Shown piece by piece: positions 8,948 to 17,133 of a DNA stretch of 64,000 nucleotides. The stretch is from JALEFZ01 sp039817415 (lineage in GTDB: Bacteria > Bacteroidota > Bacteroidia > J057). Every line of letters starts with the position of its first letter. Position 1 is the stretch's first letter. The position numbers were made by a program, and so were the translations under genes. The DNA is taken from positions 98,365-162,364 of the forward strand of contig JBCBVV010000010.1 of the NCBI GenBank assembly GCA_039817415.1. The letters run 5' to 3'. The notes beneath the pieces were generated by a model. The model ran no database searches. It was given only the letters and a program-made list of their open reading frames with translations, and had not been told where the DNA came from.

Positions 8948-9640
8948 ATGAACGAAGCTAAATTAATTGACTACATCATCAGATTAGCTGAGACCCAAAA
9001 TTACCTAAAGGTTGAATGGGATGCTGGGGGAGATGATAGATTGGTTTCGGTTTTTATCGAAGGGCCCAAAAAGGAAGGGGAAGAGGAGCAATTAAGCTCA
9101 GAAATTTATGAGATTGTTGCCTATCAGCTTATCGATAGTTTTGGCCTTCCCCAAAATGGCGAGGTATCGGATCAGGGAAAAGGAATCCTATCCGTAGAGA
9201 AAAATAGTGAGGGGAAGCCCAAGGTCATGATGACTTATGATCAATTTGCCTATTGGCAGGAATATGGCGAAGAGGTAGAAATGGATAAATCCTATGAGGA
9301 TATCAAGATTCCTCTTACTAAGCCCCATCTGAAATTTATTAAGCAGATAAAAGAGGAATATATTTGGTTTGATGGTTCGATAGGATCATTCGAGGACGAT
9401 CAGGAATACTTCGACCTGGGCATTTCTGAAGAATTGAAATTGATTCATGAGGATATCATCAACAACCTATTTGCCTTCCTCAAAGAAAAGCTATTTGAGA
9501 ACATGAAGAAACCCACTCCTTATGAAACGATTATGTTTTCAGGTGGAGTAGAAGAAGGAAAAATTTACTTTGATGATCTTACCAAAACGACCTACGATGT
9601 GTATGAGGATGAGAAGCAGGTAAAAGTGGAGTTTTTTTGA
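8948..9640 (+). CDS. Acidic protein of unknown function
   Basis: 230 residues, no signal peptide or membrane segment, strongly acidic (many Glu and Asp runs, e.g. GEEVEMDKSYEDIK and GSFEDDQEYFD). The start MNEAKLIDYIIRLAETQNYLKVEWDAGGDD suggests a helix followed by a beta-sheet fold. It resembles the general character of small cytosolic immunity-type or DUF proteins, but I recognise no family. The close coupling to the upstream DUF6915 gene implies a joint function. Confidence 0.55.
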   Translation: MNEAKLIDYIIRLAETQNYLKVEWDAGGDDRLVSVFIEGPKKEGEEEQLSSEIYEIVAYQLIDSFGLPQNGEVSDQGKGILSVEKNSEGKPKVMMTYDQFAYWQEYGEEVEMDKSYEDIKIPLTKPHLKFIKQIKEEYIWFDGSIGSFEDDQEYFDLGISEELKLIHEDIINNLFAFLKEKLFENMKKPTPYETIMFSGGVEEGKIYFDDLTKTTYDVYEDEKQVKVEFF

Positions 9641-9718
9641 TGGTTTGAAATTACAATATATTGGATAATTATTAAATATTCCTATGCTAAGGAGGCTAGC
9701 TAAGCTCACGTAGAAGAT

Positions 9719-9802
9719 TTATTTCTTTGACCAATCAATAGCCTCGAAGAGTTGTGTATTGTTCATCAATAAAGGTGGAAATTCAACCACTTTGGTCAAC
9801 AT
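9719..9802 (-). CDS. Possible 27-residue small open frame
   Basis: In the gap between two converging genes an ATG frame on the minus strand reads MLTKVVEFPPLLMNNT then QLFEAIDWSKK and stops. Its composition is protein-like, but it is very short, with no supporting context. It may be the leftover of a decayed gene. Confidence 0.15.
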   Translation of the reverse strand: MLTKVVEFPPLLMNNTQLFEAIDWSKK

Positions 9803-9841
9803 TTCCCCTCTATTTGATTTTTATTCTATATTGGTAAGAAA

Positions 9842-10537
9842 TTATAGGCTAATGATATTGGGAGGAGTAAACTTTTGACTAACAGGAAGCCTTTCTCCAT
9901 TACTCATGATGACATATCCTCCGTCAGTGCGACTGTAATTCTCAACATATTGTAAATTGACAAGGTGTCTTTTGTGAATGCGGTAAAACCCGTATGTCTT
10001 AAGAGAATAGTCAATCCTTTTTAATACTCTTGGAGAATCAATTTGTTGACCATTAAATAGGTGGAAAATAGATCTCTGATTACTACCATTTACATATAGG
10101 ATTTCTTCATAGCTTACAAACTTATAGCCATCAGTAACTGGAACAGCAATTCTATTAGACTTCATCATGAAATCTGATTGCATTCTGATCACCTTGCGGA
10201 CAGATTCCTGTAAATCTTTCTGGTTATATGGCCTTCGTAAATAACCAATAGCATTAGCCCTAATGGCTTGAAATCCAAACTTGTAATGGTCTGCCGTTAT
10301 AATGAGATGAAAGGGGATATGTTGTACCCTGGCGAGAATATCAAAACCGTTATCTTGTCCTAGATGGGCATTCAGGAAGACTAAGTCAGGCCGTTTTTCT
10401 GTAATAGTTCTAGCAGCCTCTATCTCAGATAGGCATGTCCCGATTATTTCAACTCCTGGGCAATACTTATTGAGGTTGCTTTCAAGGTTTAGTACGTCAA
10501 TTTCTTCATCATCTATTATAACGGTTTTCAGGGACAT
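9842..10537 (-). CDS. LytTR-type response regulator with degenerate receiver
   Basis: 231 residues from the ATG at 10537, preferred over the upstream in-frame ATG at 10594 because MSLKTVIIDDEEID is a canonical receiver start. Residues 4-118 form a receiver and ~130-231 a LytTR DNA-binding domain (VPVTDGYKFVSYEEILYV ... YRIHKRHLVNLQYV ... LPVSQKF). The receiver keeps the acidic pair (D9, D10) and T81. The phosphoacceptor Asp is replaced by Asn56 (PDLVFLNAHLG), and the conserved Lys before Pro is Arg102 (YLRRPY). Classical phosphorylation is therefore unlikely, so it may act constitutively or through another input. No histidine kinase is adjacent. It is divergent from the unknown operon at 10860, which it may control. 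Confidence 0.85.
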   Translation of the reverse strand: MSLKTVIIDDEEIDVLNLESNLNKYCPGVEIIGTCLSEIEAARTITEKRPDLVFLNAHLGQDNGFDILARVQHIPFHLIITADHYKFGFQAIRANAIGYLRRPYNQKDLQESVRKVIRMQSDFMMKSNRIAVPVTDGYKFVSYEEILYVNGSNQRSIFHLFNGQQIDSPRVLKRIDYSLKTYGFYRIHKRHLVNLQYVENYSRTDGGYVIMSNGERLPVSQKFTPPNIISL

Positions 10538-10859
10538 GTTTTGTTGAATTTGGATGAATAGAACTAGTTTCACTCCATACATATCACCAAACAACTTTAG
10601 GTAACGGAATTATTGTGGCCTCTTTGAATTTTTGTGAAAGGATAGGTTTAATGAAGATGCTCAGGAGCATAAAATGAATTTATCAAAAGATGAGATCTAC
10701 AGATATTCGAATCGTTAAATTCTTTTATTTCTCCACCTTTTCTTGATCAAAATCCCCTTTCCCTCCATCCCCCTTATCCTTATGAATCTCTTCTCGTATC
10801 TTGTTGTAAATCAAGTTTGAAATAGCTTGATGATACAAGCAAACACTTAATATAACTTT
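10538..10859. other. Divergent intergenic region
   Basis: 322 AT-rich bases between the LytTR regulator and the operon at 10860. They must hold both promoters. I see no clear palindrome or hairpin and no further gene. Confidence 0.35.
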
Positions 10860-12191
10860 ATGTCATTTTCTATTTCTGGCAAGGTAGAACTTGCTTCAAA
10901 TACGCATATTCCTATATCTGGAGTCAGTGTGCAAGCTTTTGGAACCAAAGTAGAGATCCTGAAGGACAATCTTGTATGTAAGCCTTCACTTGAAAATTTT
11001 AGGGAAAGTGAAACACATAAGAGATTAGACCAAGGAGATTCTTATGAAGTTCTTAAGGTTGTGAGAGGGTATGATGGCAAACAAAATCACTTTGCCCAAC
11101 TCCAATTTCCAGATGGCAGCGTGGGTTGGATCGTTTACCAGTGGAATGAGGAATCATATGGGCGATTGTTTTCGGATCCTGCTTCATCTAAAACTTGGAC
11201 GGATTCAGAAGGAGAATTTAGCCTGAATACAGAGACTTCTTCACCTGTTATCTTGCGATTTGTCAAGTCCCCGGCAGATAGCGACACTGAAGGAAAAGGA
11301 TATTTCGATGCTTATTCTAGGATAATATCTGAACCTAAAGACGACCTTCAAATTGGGATGGAAGCGGCTAATTATATGGTAGAGGAGAAGGATATTTTAG
11401 CCCTTTTACCCGATTGGAAAGATTATTCATATGGTGGACCTGCTAAAGCTCCTAAAGGCTATATGGTAGATAAGATATGGAATAGAACATCACAAAATAA
11501 AATCGCGTGTAACACCTTCACAGAGGCTCTCTTGTTTGAGGCTTGGGAAAGAAAATATGGCAAACATAAGGACTTTAGGGTAAGTCTAAGCCAGCATAGA
11601 GAATATATGATAAATAATCGTGCCCTAGACTTTTACCAAAATGAGGCTGGAGAATGGATTGCAAATGGAGACGTTTTTGGCCCTGTGAATCTACTTGTGG
11701 AAAAAGGAATTGCCCTTTCCATGGAAAGGGCAATTGGTGATTGGGAAGACACTGACTATCCTGATATGGTCAGAAAACGATCATGGCTAACTTGCCAAGG
11801 ATGGTCAAAGTGGGATCCTGATTGTTATTATGATGAGCAGGATGATCTCTATAGACTAAAAGCTAAAAGTGTCAGCGGGCACAACTACATGATTGTAAGT
11901 ATTTCCGAAGATGAGGAAAAAGTCCTTTCCCTTGAGTCTAATTTGGCTTATAGAATTAATGGAGTTGGGATAAGGTACCTTGGAGATTTAAGTAAGCGAA
12001 AGGATGATTTGATGAAGGATGGCCAAATCAATCCCAATAAGGATGCTCATTGGACCCAGAAAATTGATTGGAAGCTTGCCGATATCAAGGAAAAGCACAA
12101 AGACGGAGATGTAAATAAAACAGCTAAATCTTTAGCCTATGCACAATTAAAAGTGTGCAACCTCAATTGGGCTGATAATCTGATTATGTAG
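10860..12191 (+). CDS. Multidomain protein: Ig-like domain with nested SH3-like domain, then candidate cysteine peptidase
   Basis: 443 residues without an obvious signal peptide. Residues 3-28 (FSISGKVELASNTHIPISGV then SVQAFG) start a carboxypeptidase-regulatory-like beta fold. It is interrupted by ~70 residues resembling an SH3b domain (CKPSLENFRES ... YEVLKVVRGYDG ... HFAQLQFPDGSVGWIVY), and resumes at TWTDSEGEFSLNTE. From ~215 the sequence NKIACNTFTEALLFEAW followed ~120 residues later by SGHNYMIVSI resembles the catalytic Cys and His segments of NlpC/P60-CHAP-type papain-fold enzymes. This would suit a cell-wall or protein-cleaving enzyme. The assignment is structural inference; no family name is certain. 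It is the first gene of a co-oriented four-gene cluster. Confidence 0.5.
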   Translation: MSFSISGKVELASNTHIPISGVSVQAFGTKVEILKDNLVCKPSLENFRESETHKRLDQGDSYEVLKVVRGYDGKQNHFAQLQFPDGSVGWIVYQWNEESYGRLFSDPASSKTWTDSEGEFSLNTETSSPVILRFVKSPADSDTEGKGYFDAYSRIISEPKDDLQIGMEAANYMVEEKDILALLPDWKDYSYGGPAKAPKGYMVDKIWNRTSQNKIACNTFTEALLFEAWERKYGKHKDFRVSLSQHREYMINNRALDFYQNEAGEWIANGDVFGPVNLLVEKGIALSMERAIGDWEDTDYPDMVRKRSWLTCQGWSKWDPDCYYDEQDDLYRLKAKSVSGHNYMIVSISEDEEKVLSLESNLAYRINGVGIRYLGDLSKRKDDLMKDGQINPNKDAHWTQKIDWKLADIKEKHKDGDVNKTAKSLAYAQLKVCNLNWADNLIM

Positions 12192-12314
12192 AGGATTTTC
12201 TCTAAACGTATTGACTAGACTTATGTCGAGCTGGGCTTAATTAAGCCATAGCATGAGGTACTAGTACCTGCAATCAAATGAGATTTATTAATCAACAACA
12301 AGCAAAATTTTATT

Positions 12315-13814
12315 ATGGATTTGTACAAAATTCTAGATGATGTAAAAAACATGGCTATTGGCTTAAAGCCTGGTACCCAAGAAATGCAAAAGGGTTATTT
12401 TGTAGCATGGCGTGATATTGGATTACCCGTTAACGCGGAGGATTATGAAAATCCTGCGGACATCTTTGAACTAATGGAAGCTGAGGAGGCCGGAGATCCC
12501 TACTTTTCTGATGAAGCTGGAGATCTTTTAGGTGAGGTCTCGGAAGATGGTATCTCGGATGAAGCTTTTGAGGAGGAATCCAAAATGGGAGACGAGGCCT
12601 CGTTCTTCAGAACCTTCCTACTTTCAAACTCCAAAATTAACATGAATGGTAATTTCAAGGTTGAACCAGGTACACAAAATGTGGCTAGCACTTGGGAAGG
12701 AATAATTAAAGGGGCTGAAATCGACATCCAAAGTATCATTTTAGATGGAGAGAAAAAGCGACTTTTTGATGAGGTTGCCGCCAAAATTACCCCAGAGTTA
12801 GAAAGGAAAGTACAAAAGGCTTTAGCCAAGGTAGAAAGCGCTGAAATCGAGTTAATTGAAAAGTACTCCGAGTATTTCTTGACTAATCGAATTGGTTTGT
12901 GGCGTCAGATCGGTAAAATCTACCAACGACGATTGGATTCCGCCAAACGGAAATACCGAACAGTCGCTAGGGACTATGACCGATACATGGCTCTTTTGGA
13001 TTCTCAGGGGGTGGATCCAGCTAGTTTCTTGATTTCAAAGGCAAAGACGGTCTTTGATCAATGGAGCCTTCAGTTAGGAGTTACTGGCACTATTCCCTAT
13101 ACAATGATGACACCTAGCGATTGGTATGAGGCAGATGCTGATGGTTGGACTACCTATAGTGAGTCTAGCTATAAAAGAGAACAAAGTGTCACTGAAAGTA
13201 GTACCTCTATTAAGGCAAAACCTAGCTTTTTCGGTGGAATGTTTGCTGTTGGAGCGGGTGCTAGTTATGGTTCTGAAAAGTCGAACATTTCCATTGATGT
13301 TGAGAGTTTTAGCTTAAGTTTTAGCTATAAAATTGTAAGGGTCGAGCGCCCTTGGATGGATACCTCTATCTTAAATCTTAAAAACTGGTATCTGAAAAGT
13401 GAAACAAATCAGCCTTATGAAGTAAATTCTATTTCTGATGGAAGCTTCAATCAGGTATATGAGAACAAGCCTAATGTGTTTCTTCCATCAGTTATAACGG
13501 GATTAATTCTGGCTAAGGATGTGGAGCTAAGTTGGGAAAATAGTGATTTCGATTCAACTTCTGTACAAACTACGTTAAAGGCGGGTGGGTCAATTGGTTA
13601 TGGACCATTCAAATTAGGTGGTTCCTATGGAAAGAAGAACAGCTCTGAAACTGAGTCTGAAACCTATGATGAGAAATCATTAAGAATGGAAGGGGTTCAG
13701 ATCATTGGATATGTGAGTCAAATAATGCCTGCGAGTCCATTTAAGGCTTCAATACTAGATCAGGAAATCGTTACAGAAGAAGGTGGGGAGGAAGCTGTAA
13801 ATCCAGGTTCTTAA
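12315..13814 (+). CDS. Unknown large protein, helical N-terminal half and Gly-rich beta C-terminal half
   Basis: 499 residues, no signal peptide. Residues 30-100 are highly acidic. Residues ~140-240 are predicted long helices rich in Lys/Glu/Arg (ELERKVQKALAKVESAEIE, RRLDSAKRKYRTVARDYD). After DWYEADADGWTTYSES comes a Ser-rich linker and a glycine-rich strand region (FFGGMFAVGAGASYG). The C-terminal module contains VERPWMDTSILNLKNWY, a SDGSF motif, LPSVITGLILAKDVELSW, and GGSIGYGPFKLGGSYG. A shorter version of this module recurs in the next gene. I recall similar uncharacterised proteins scattered in other bacteria, but no name or function. A membrane-inserting or shell-like role is only a guess. 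Confidence 0.5.
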   Translation: MDLYKILDDVKNMAIGLKPGTQEMQKGYFVAWRDIGLPVNAEDYENPADIFELMEAEEAGDPYFSDEAGDLLGEVSEDGISDEAFEEESKMGDEASFFRTFLLSNSKINMNGNFKVEPGTQNVASTWEGIIKGAEIDIQSIILDGEKKRLFDEVAAKITPELERKVQKALAKVESAEIELIEKYSEYFLTNRIGLWRQIGKIYQRRLDSAKRKYRTVARDYDRYMALLDSQGVDPASFLISKAKTVFDQWSLQLGVTGTIPYTMMTPSDWYEADADGWTTYSESSYKREQSVTESSTSIKAKPSFFGGMFAVGAGASYGSEKSNISIDVESFSLSFSYKIVRVERPWMDTSILNLKNWYLKSETNQPYEVNSISDGSFNQVYENKPNVFLPSVITGLILAKDVELSWENSDFDSTSVQTTLKAGGSIGYGPFKLGGSYGKKNSSETESETYDEKSLRMEGVQIIGYVSQIMPASPFKASILDQEIVTEEGGEEAVNPGS

Positions 13815-13826
13815 GGCTAAATTGTC

Positions 13827-14957
13827 ATGATAGAATTGTTTGAAAATAAACAATTGATTTGGGAATTGTTATTTCGCCTCCTGAGTAAAAGTCAGGGGGC
13901 GGCCCATCACTCTCTTTCGTTTCCTCAAAATCAAAGGTATTTCTTATCTGATGAAGATCTATCTATTCTCCACAGGAAGAATGCGCGTGAAAGAGAATTA
14001 TTTTCTGAATTAATCCATGCTATGCCCGATGGTTCCTTCTTTCGCTTATCGGAAGAGTCATTATTCGAAGCCTATGAAAAGGTATTTATTGGTGCTGAAA
14101 TCGCGGATCAACCCTATTTGGAATCTGAATGGAAAACCTATCAGGAAAAATATCCTGAAGAAATTAACATATACGATTCCTTCAAGAATCAAGCAGAGAA
14201 TTTAGAGGAAGAGTGGTTTAAATTGGTTGAGAGTAAGGCTCTCCCTCTTGAAATGGAAAGAGCTAGAAAAAAAATCCAGGAACATCAATTGAAATGGAAA
14301 CTTAATGGATATAAAGATTTTGTTGAGGAAAAAATCAATTCTGTTATAGCCGAAGGAGAGTTTTCCTTTGCAAATCAATGGACACAATGGAAAAGTCGTG
14401 CCCAGAATTCTTGGAGTGCAGGTACTAATGGTCCTTTTTCTCGATTTGGAAATTTCTCCACCGACTTTGATCGCATACTTTCGATCGAGAATTGGACGCA
14501 GTGGACTTTTGATAAAAATGATTTGGAGGAAATAATTACTGATACTGTAATAAATCAAAGAGTTGAAGTTGAGCTTCTAGAAATATTACTGAAAAAAATG
14601 AAAACATTAAGGTTTAAGACTAGCTATTTACCTATTCGAAGAGACTGGTTTGAACCTGAGTTATTTAAAGCAGATTTTTGGAAATGGAAGGAAGGATTTC
14701 CAGTAAGCTGGGCATCAGATGGAAATTTTGGAGGGTTTATTCCGACTTACATTAGTGGTCTAATCCTTATGAGAGATATAGAGTTCCGTTACCAGTCCAA
14801 TATGATGGCTGATGTGTTGGAATGGATTGGAGGCTTATTTAGAGAATTACCCTTTTTCCCTTTGATGGAAGAAAGTAGTAATGGCCAATATATTGCCGCT
14901 TTTGAATACCAGCTTGTTGCTAGATCCCCTAATCCGAATCCGGGTTTAACTTTTTAA
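13827..14957 (+). CDS. Unknown protein related to its upstream neighbour
   Basis: 376 residues starting 12 bases after the previous stop. The N-terminal half is helical and charged (LEEEWFKLVESKALPLEMER, KKIQEHQLKWKLNGYK). The C-terminal region RRDWFEPELFKADFWKW ... ASDGNFGGFIPTYISGLILMRDIEFRY lines up with VERPWMDTSI ... SDGSF ... LPSVITGLILAKDVELSW in the neighbour, so the two share a module. It lacks the Ser/Gly-rich segment. Function is unknown; the pairing suggests the two subunits assemble together. Confidence 0.5.
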   Translation: MIELFENKQLIWELLFRLLSKSQGAAHHSLSFPQNQRYFLSDEDLSILHRKNARERELFSELIHAMPDGSFFRLSEESLFEAYEKVFIGAEIADQPYLESEWKTYQEKYPEEINIYDSFKNQAENLEEEWFKLVESKALPLEMERARKKIQEHQLKWKLNGYKDFVEEKINSVIAEGEFSFANQWTQWKSRAQNSWSAGTNGPFSRFGNFSTDFDRILSIENWTQWTFDKNDLEEIITDTVINQRVEVELLEILLKKMKTLRFKTSYLPIRRDWFEPELFKADFWKWKEGFPVSWASDGNFGGFIPTYISGLILMRDIEFRYQSNMMADVLEWIGGLFRELPFFPLMEESSNGQYIAAFEYQLVARSPNPNPGLTF

Positions 14958-14966
14958 TGAAAGATT

Positions 14967-15677
14967 ATGCCAGAACAAACACATGAAAATTTCCTAAGAG
15001 GAATAAGAAAAAGAAGACTTATCGGCATCTCAATTCTTGGAGGATTAGTCTTAGTCATGAGTATTTTTATAGGCCTATGTAACCGCCCATCCCAACAAGA
15101 ACTAAAACCAGAATCAGAGGTAGACTTGGCTCTTTCAAATTTAGCTCTTTCCGCTAATTGGTTATGCAAAAATAGGCCCCTTCAAATTGCTTTTGACTTG
15201 CAAAACAATGGCGGAACAGATGCAGGCCCTTTTACCATTAAGCTATTTTTAGATAGTCAAAATGCGGTTCCTGATACTGCCATCAATGAGGCTGATGGAA
15301 TGGCTGCAGGAGGAAATAAATTTTATATTCTTGAAGGTTCCTTTAAAAAGAAGAAATTATATAATTCTAGAGTTGAAGTTGTTCATCCAGGAGATATGGA
15401 ACAAGAAAATAATTCCGTTTCGTTCCAAAATGAAATTAAAAAGTGTAATCCTGAATTTAAAAAAACTATTTTAATTCAAAATGAAACGAGAGTTGCAAAG
15501 AAATATCAAATTAAATACAAGTTGGAAAATGGCGATACTGTCAAAGAGTCGTTTATTGTCGGTCCAAACGAAAGCTTGAATTTTAAAGGAGTGGAAAACT
15601 ATGAGATCAAGTCAATGAATCAAGAAAAAAAATATAAGAAGATTAGACTTAAACCAATCCCTGTATCTAAACCTTAG
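14967..15677 (+). CDS. Membrane-anchored protein with CARDB-like domain
   Basis: 236 residues. A basic N-terminus (RGIRKRRL) precedes one transmembrane helix at ~18-37 (IGISILGGLVLVMSIFIGL), giving an N-in, periplasm-out topology. Residues ~45-150 (LALSNLALSANWLCKNRPLQ, FDLQNNGGTDAGPFTIKLFL, NSRVEVVHPGDMEQENNSVSF) have the pattern of CARDB/APHP Ig-like domains found in cell-surface proteins. The end is Lys-rich and strand-forming. It follows the previous gene by 9 bases and closes the cluster. This gene is visibly richer in A than its neighbours, a weak sign of separate origin. Confidence 0.55.
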   Translation: MPEQTHENFLRGIRKRRLIGISILGGLVLVMSIFIGLCNRPSQQELKPESEVDLALSNLALSANWLCKNRPLQIAFDLQNNGGTDAGPFTIKLFLDSQNAVPDTAINEADGMAAGGNKFYILEGSFKKKKLYNSRVEVVHPGDMEQENNSVSFQNEIKKCNPEFKKTILIQNETRVAKKYQIKYKLENGDTVKESFIVGPNESLNFKGVENYEIKSMNQEKKYKKIRLKPIPVSKP

Positions 15678-15813
15678 GATTACAATTAAATGATAGAGTT
15701 AGAGACCTCTACATACAAATTTCCTCCTGCAGTAAGAAAAACTTAATTGATATAGGAGCGATTGATATTTCACAGCTGACAACCCCCATTTGCATTCCCC
15801 CCCTCAAAACAAG

Positions 15814-15848
15814 AACTTGCAGGCTATGGTCAAATCCTGCAAGTTTTT
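15814..15848 (+). terminator. Terminator directly in front of bioY
   Basis: AACTTGCAGG and CCTGCAAGTT (15814-15823 and 15836-15845), perfect 10-base arms with a 12-base loop, are followed by TTT. The run of T ends 5 bases before the bioY ATG. It most likely ends the upstream four-gene cluster, but the position also allows a role as an attenuator of bioY. Confidence 0.65.
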
Positions 15849-15853
15849 GTGGT

Positions 15854-16378
15854 ATGAATGTTAAAGCCCTTGTATATACCTCCCTTTTTACCGCCTTTAT
15901 CATCATAGGGGCTTATATCACAATACCTCTGGGGCCTGTTCCTCTTGTGTTGTCTGATTTCATGGTGCTATTTGCGGGTTTGATGTTGGGGCCGCGCTAC
16001 GGCTTTACAGCGGTGGGTTTGTATATCATGTTGGGGGCTTTGGGTTTGCCCATTTTTTCAGGGGGAGGAGGAGGATTGGCTCACATGGCAGGGCCAACAG
16101 GCGGCTATTTGGCAGGCTTTTTTATAAGCCCCTTGGTCGTGGGGAGCATTTCTCATAGCGGGGAATTCAAATGGGCTAAGGATGCTTTGGCGGCTTTGTT
16201 GGGCTATGTCTTGATTTTTGGCTTGGGCGTCATATGGCTGAAGATTCAAGCGGAAATGAGTTGGGAAAAGGCGGTTGCTGCTGGTTTTTTGACCTTTTTG
16301 ATTCCCATGGGTATTAAGTGGGTTGGGGTAGTGGGCCTGACCCAATTGATCCGGCGAACAGGTATTCTCAGCATATGA
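15854..16378 (+). CDS. bioY: Biotin ECF transporter substrate-binding subunit BioY
   Basis: 174 residues with about six hydrophobic helices. IPLGPVPLVLSDFMVLFAGLMLGP and the GGLAHMAGPTGGYLAGF segment are the BioY hallmarks. BioY binds biotin in the inner membrane as the S component of an energy-coupling-factor transporter. The stop overlaps the bioM start (ATGA), and bioN follows, so the complete three-subunit biotin importer is encoded as one operon. Confidence 0.95.
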   Translation: MNVKALVYTSLFTAFIIIGAYITIPLGPVPLVLSDFMVLFAGLMLGPRYGFTAVGLYIMLGALGLPIFSGGGGGLAHMAGPTGGYLAGFFISPLVVGSISHSGEFKWAKDALAALLGYVLIFGLGVIWLKIQAEMSWEKAVAAGFLTFLIPMGIKWVGVVGLTQLIRRTGILSI

Positions 16379-17133
16379 AAGAGGAATGGATAATTGAGTG
16401 CAGAAAATTGAGCTACACTTTTCCAGATGGAGGAATAGGGGTGGAGGATGTTTCTTTTGGTGTAAACAAAGGGGATTTCTTGTTATTGACTGGTCCGAAT
16501 GGTTCTGGCAAAACATTACTATCTAGGCTGTTGATTGGCTTGCTCAAACCGTCAAAGGGGGAGGTCTTATTGGAGAATTCCGCTATCGGTCAACAACTAG
16601 AACTTGTCCGACAAAAAGTAGGGCTGATTTTTCAGGATCCTAACCATCAAATCGTAGGACAAGACGTTCAGGAGGAAATCGCCTTTGGCCCTGAAAATTT
16701 AGCGTGGCCAAGGGAAAGAATTAAAAAGGCAGTGGCTACGGTCATGGAGAGAATGTCTTTGACGCACCTCAGCAAAAGACGGCCCCATTCTTTATCAGGA
16801 GGAGAAAAGCGAAGATTGGTATTGGCAGGAATCCTTGTCATGGAACCAGAAGTCATCATTTTTGACGAGCCTTTTGTTGGATTGGATTATAAGGGTTGTG
16901 TCGCCATTCTTCAGCAAATGTTGGACCTTCATCAAGATGGAAAAACACTAATGGTCATCTCTCACGATGTGGAGAAGATATTGGCGCATGTAAATAGGGT
17001 AATCATTCTATCCAAGGGGAAAATTGTCGCAGATTCCGAAGCTGAATCCGCTCTTAGGCAATTCAAGCAGTATGACATCAGAGTACCATATGGTGAAGAT
17101 CGGCCAATAGATAGCATGACATGGCTAGAATAG
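16375..17133 (+). CDS. bioM: Biotin ECF transporter ATPase BioM (EcfA-type)
   Basis: 252 residues from the ATG at 16375, which overlaps the bioY stop. A longer in-frame start at 16318 would lie inside bioY and add a non-conserved leader. Walker A is GPNGSGKT (~40-47), the Q-loop FQDPNHQIVGQDV (~88), the ABC signature LSGGEKRRL (~142), Walker B VIIFDEPF, and the switch His is in VISHD. The DPN-x-Q-x-V-x-Q motif is typical of ECF ATPases. It hydrolyses ATP to drive biotin uptake through BioN and BioY. Confidence 0.93.
   Translation: MKEEWIIECRKLSYTFPDGGIGVEDVSFGVNKGDFLLLTGPNGSGKTLLSRLLIGLLKPSKGEVLLENSAIGQQLELVRQKVGLIFQDPNHQIVGQDVQEEIAFGPENLAWPRERIKKAVATVMERMSLTHLSKRRPHSLSGGEKRRLVLAGILVMEPEVIIFDEPFVGLDYKGCVAILQQMLDLHQDGKTLMVISHDVEKILAHVNRVIILSKGKIVADSEAESALRQFKQYDIRVPYGEDRPIDSMTWLE

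Noticed and set aside
10538..10594. Longer start for the LytTR regulator
   Set aside because: The extra residues do not belong to a receiver domain; the canonical start MSLKTVIIDDEE lies at 10537.
12500..12829. 109-codon minus-strand frame within the 12315 gene
   Set aside because: Mirror of the acidic/helical coding sequence; Ser-rich low-complexity product typical of antisense shadows.
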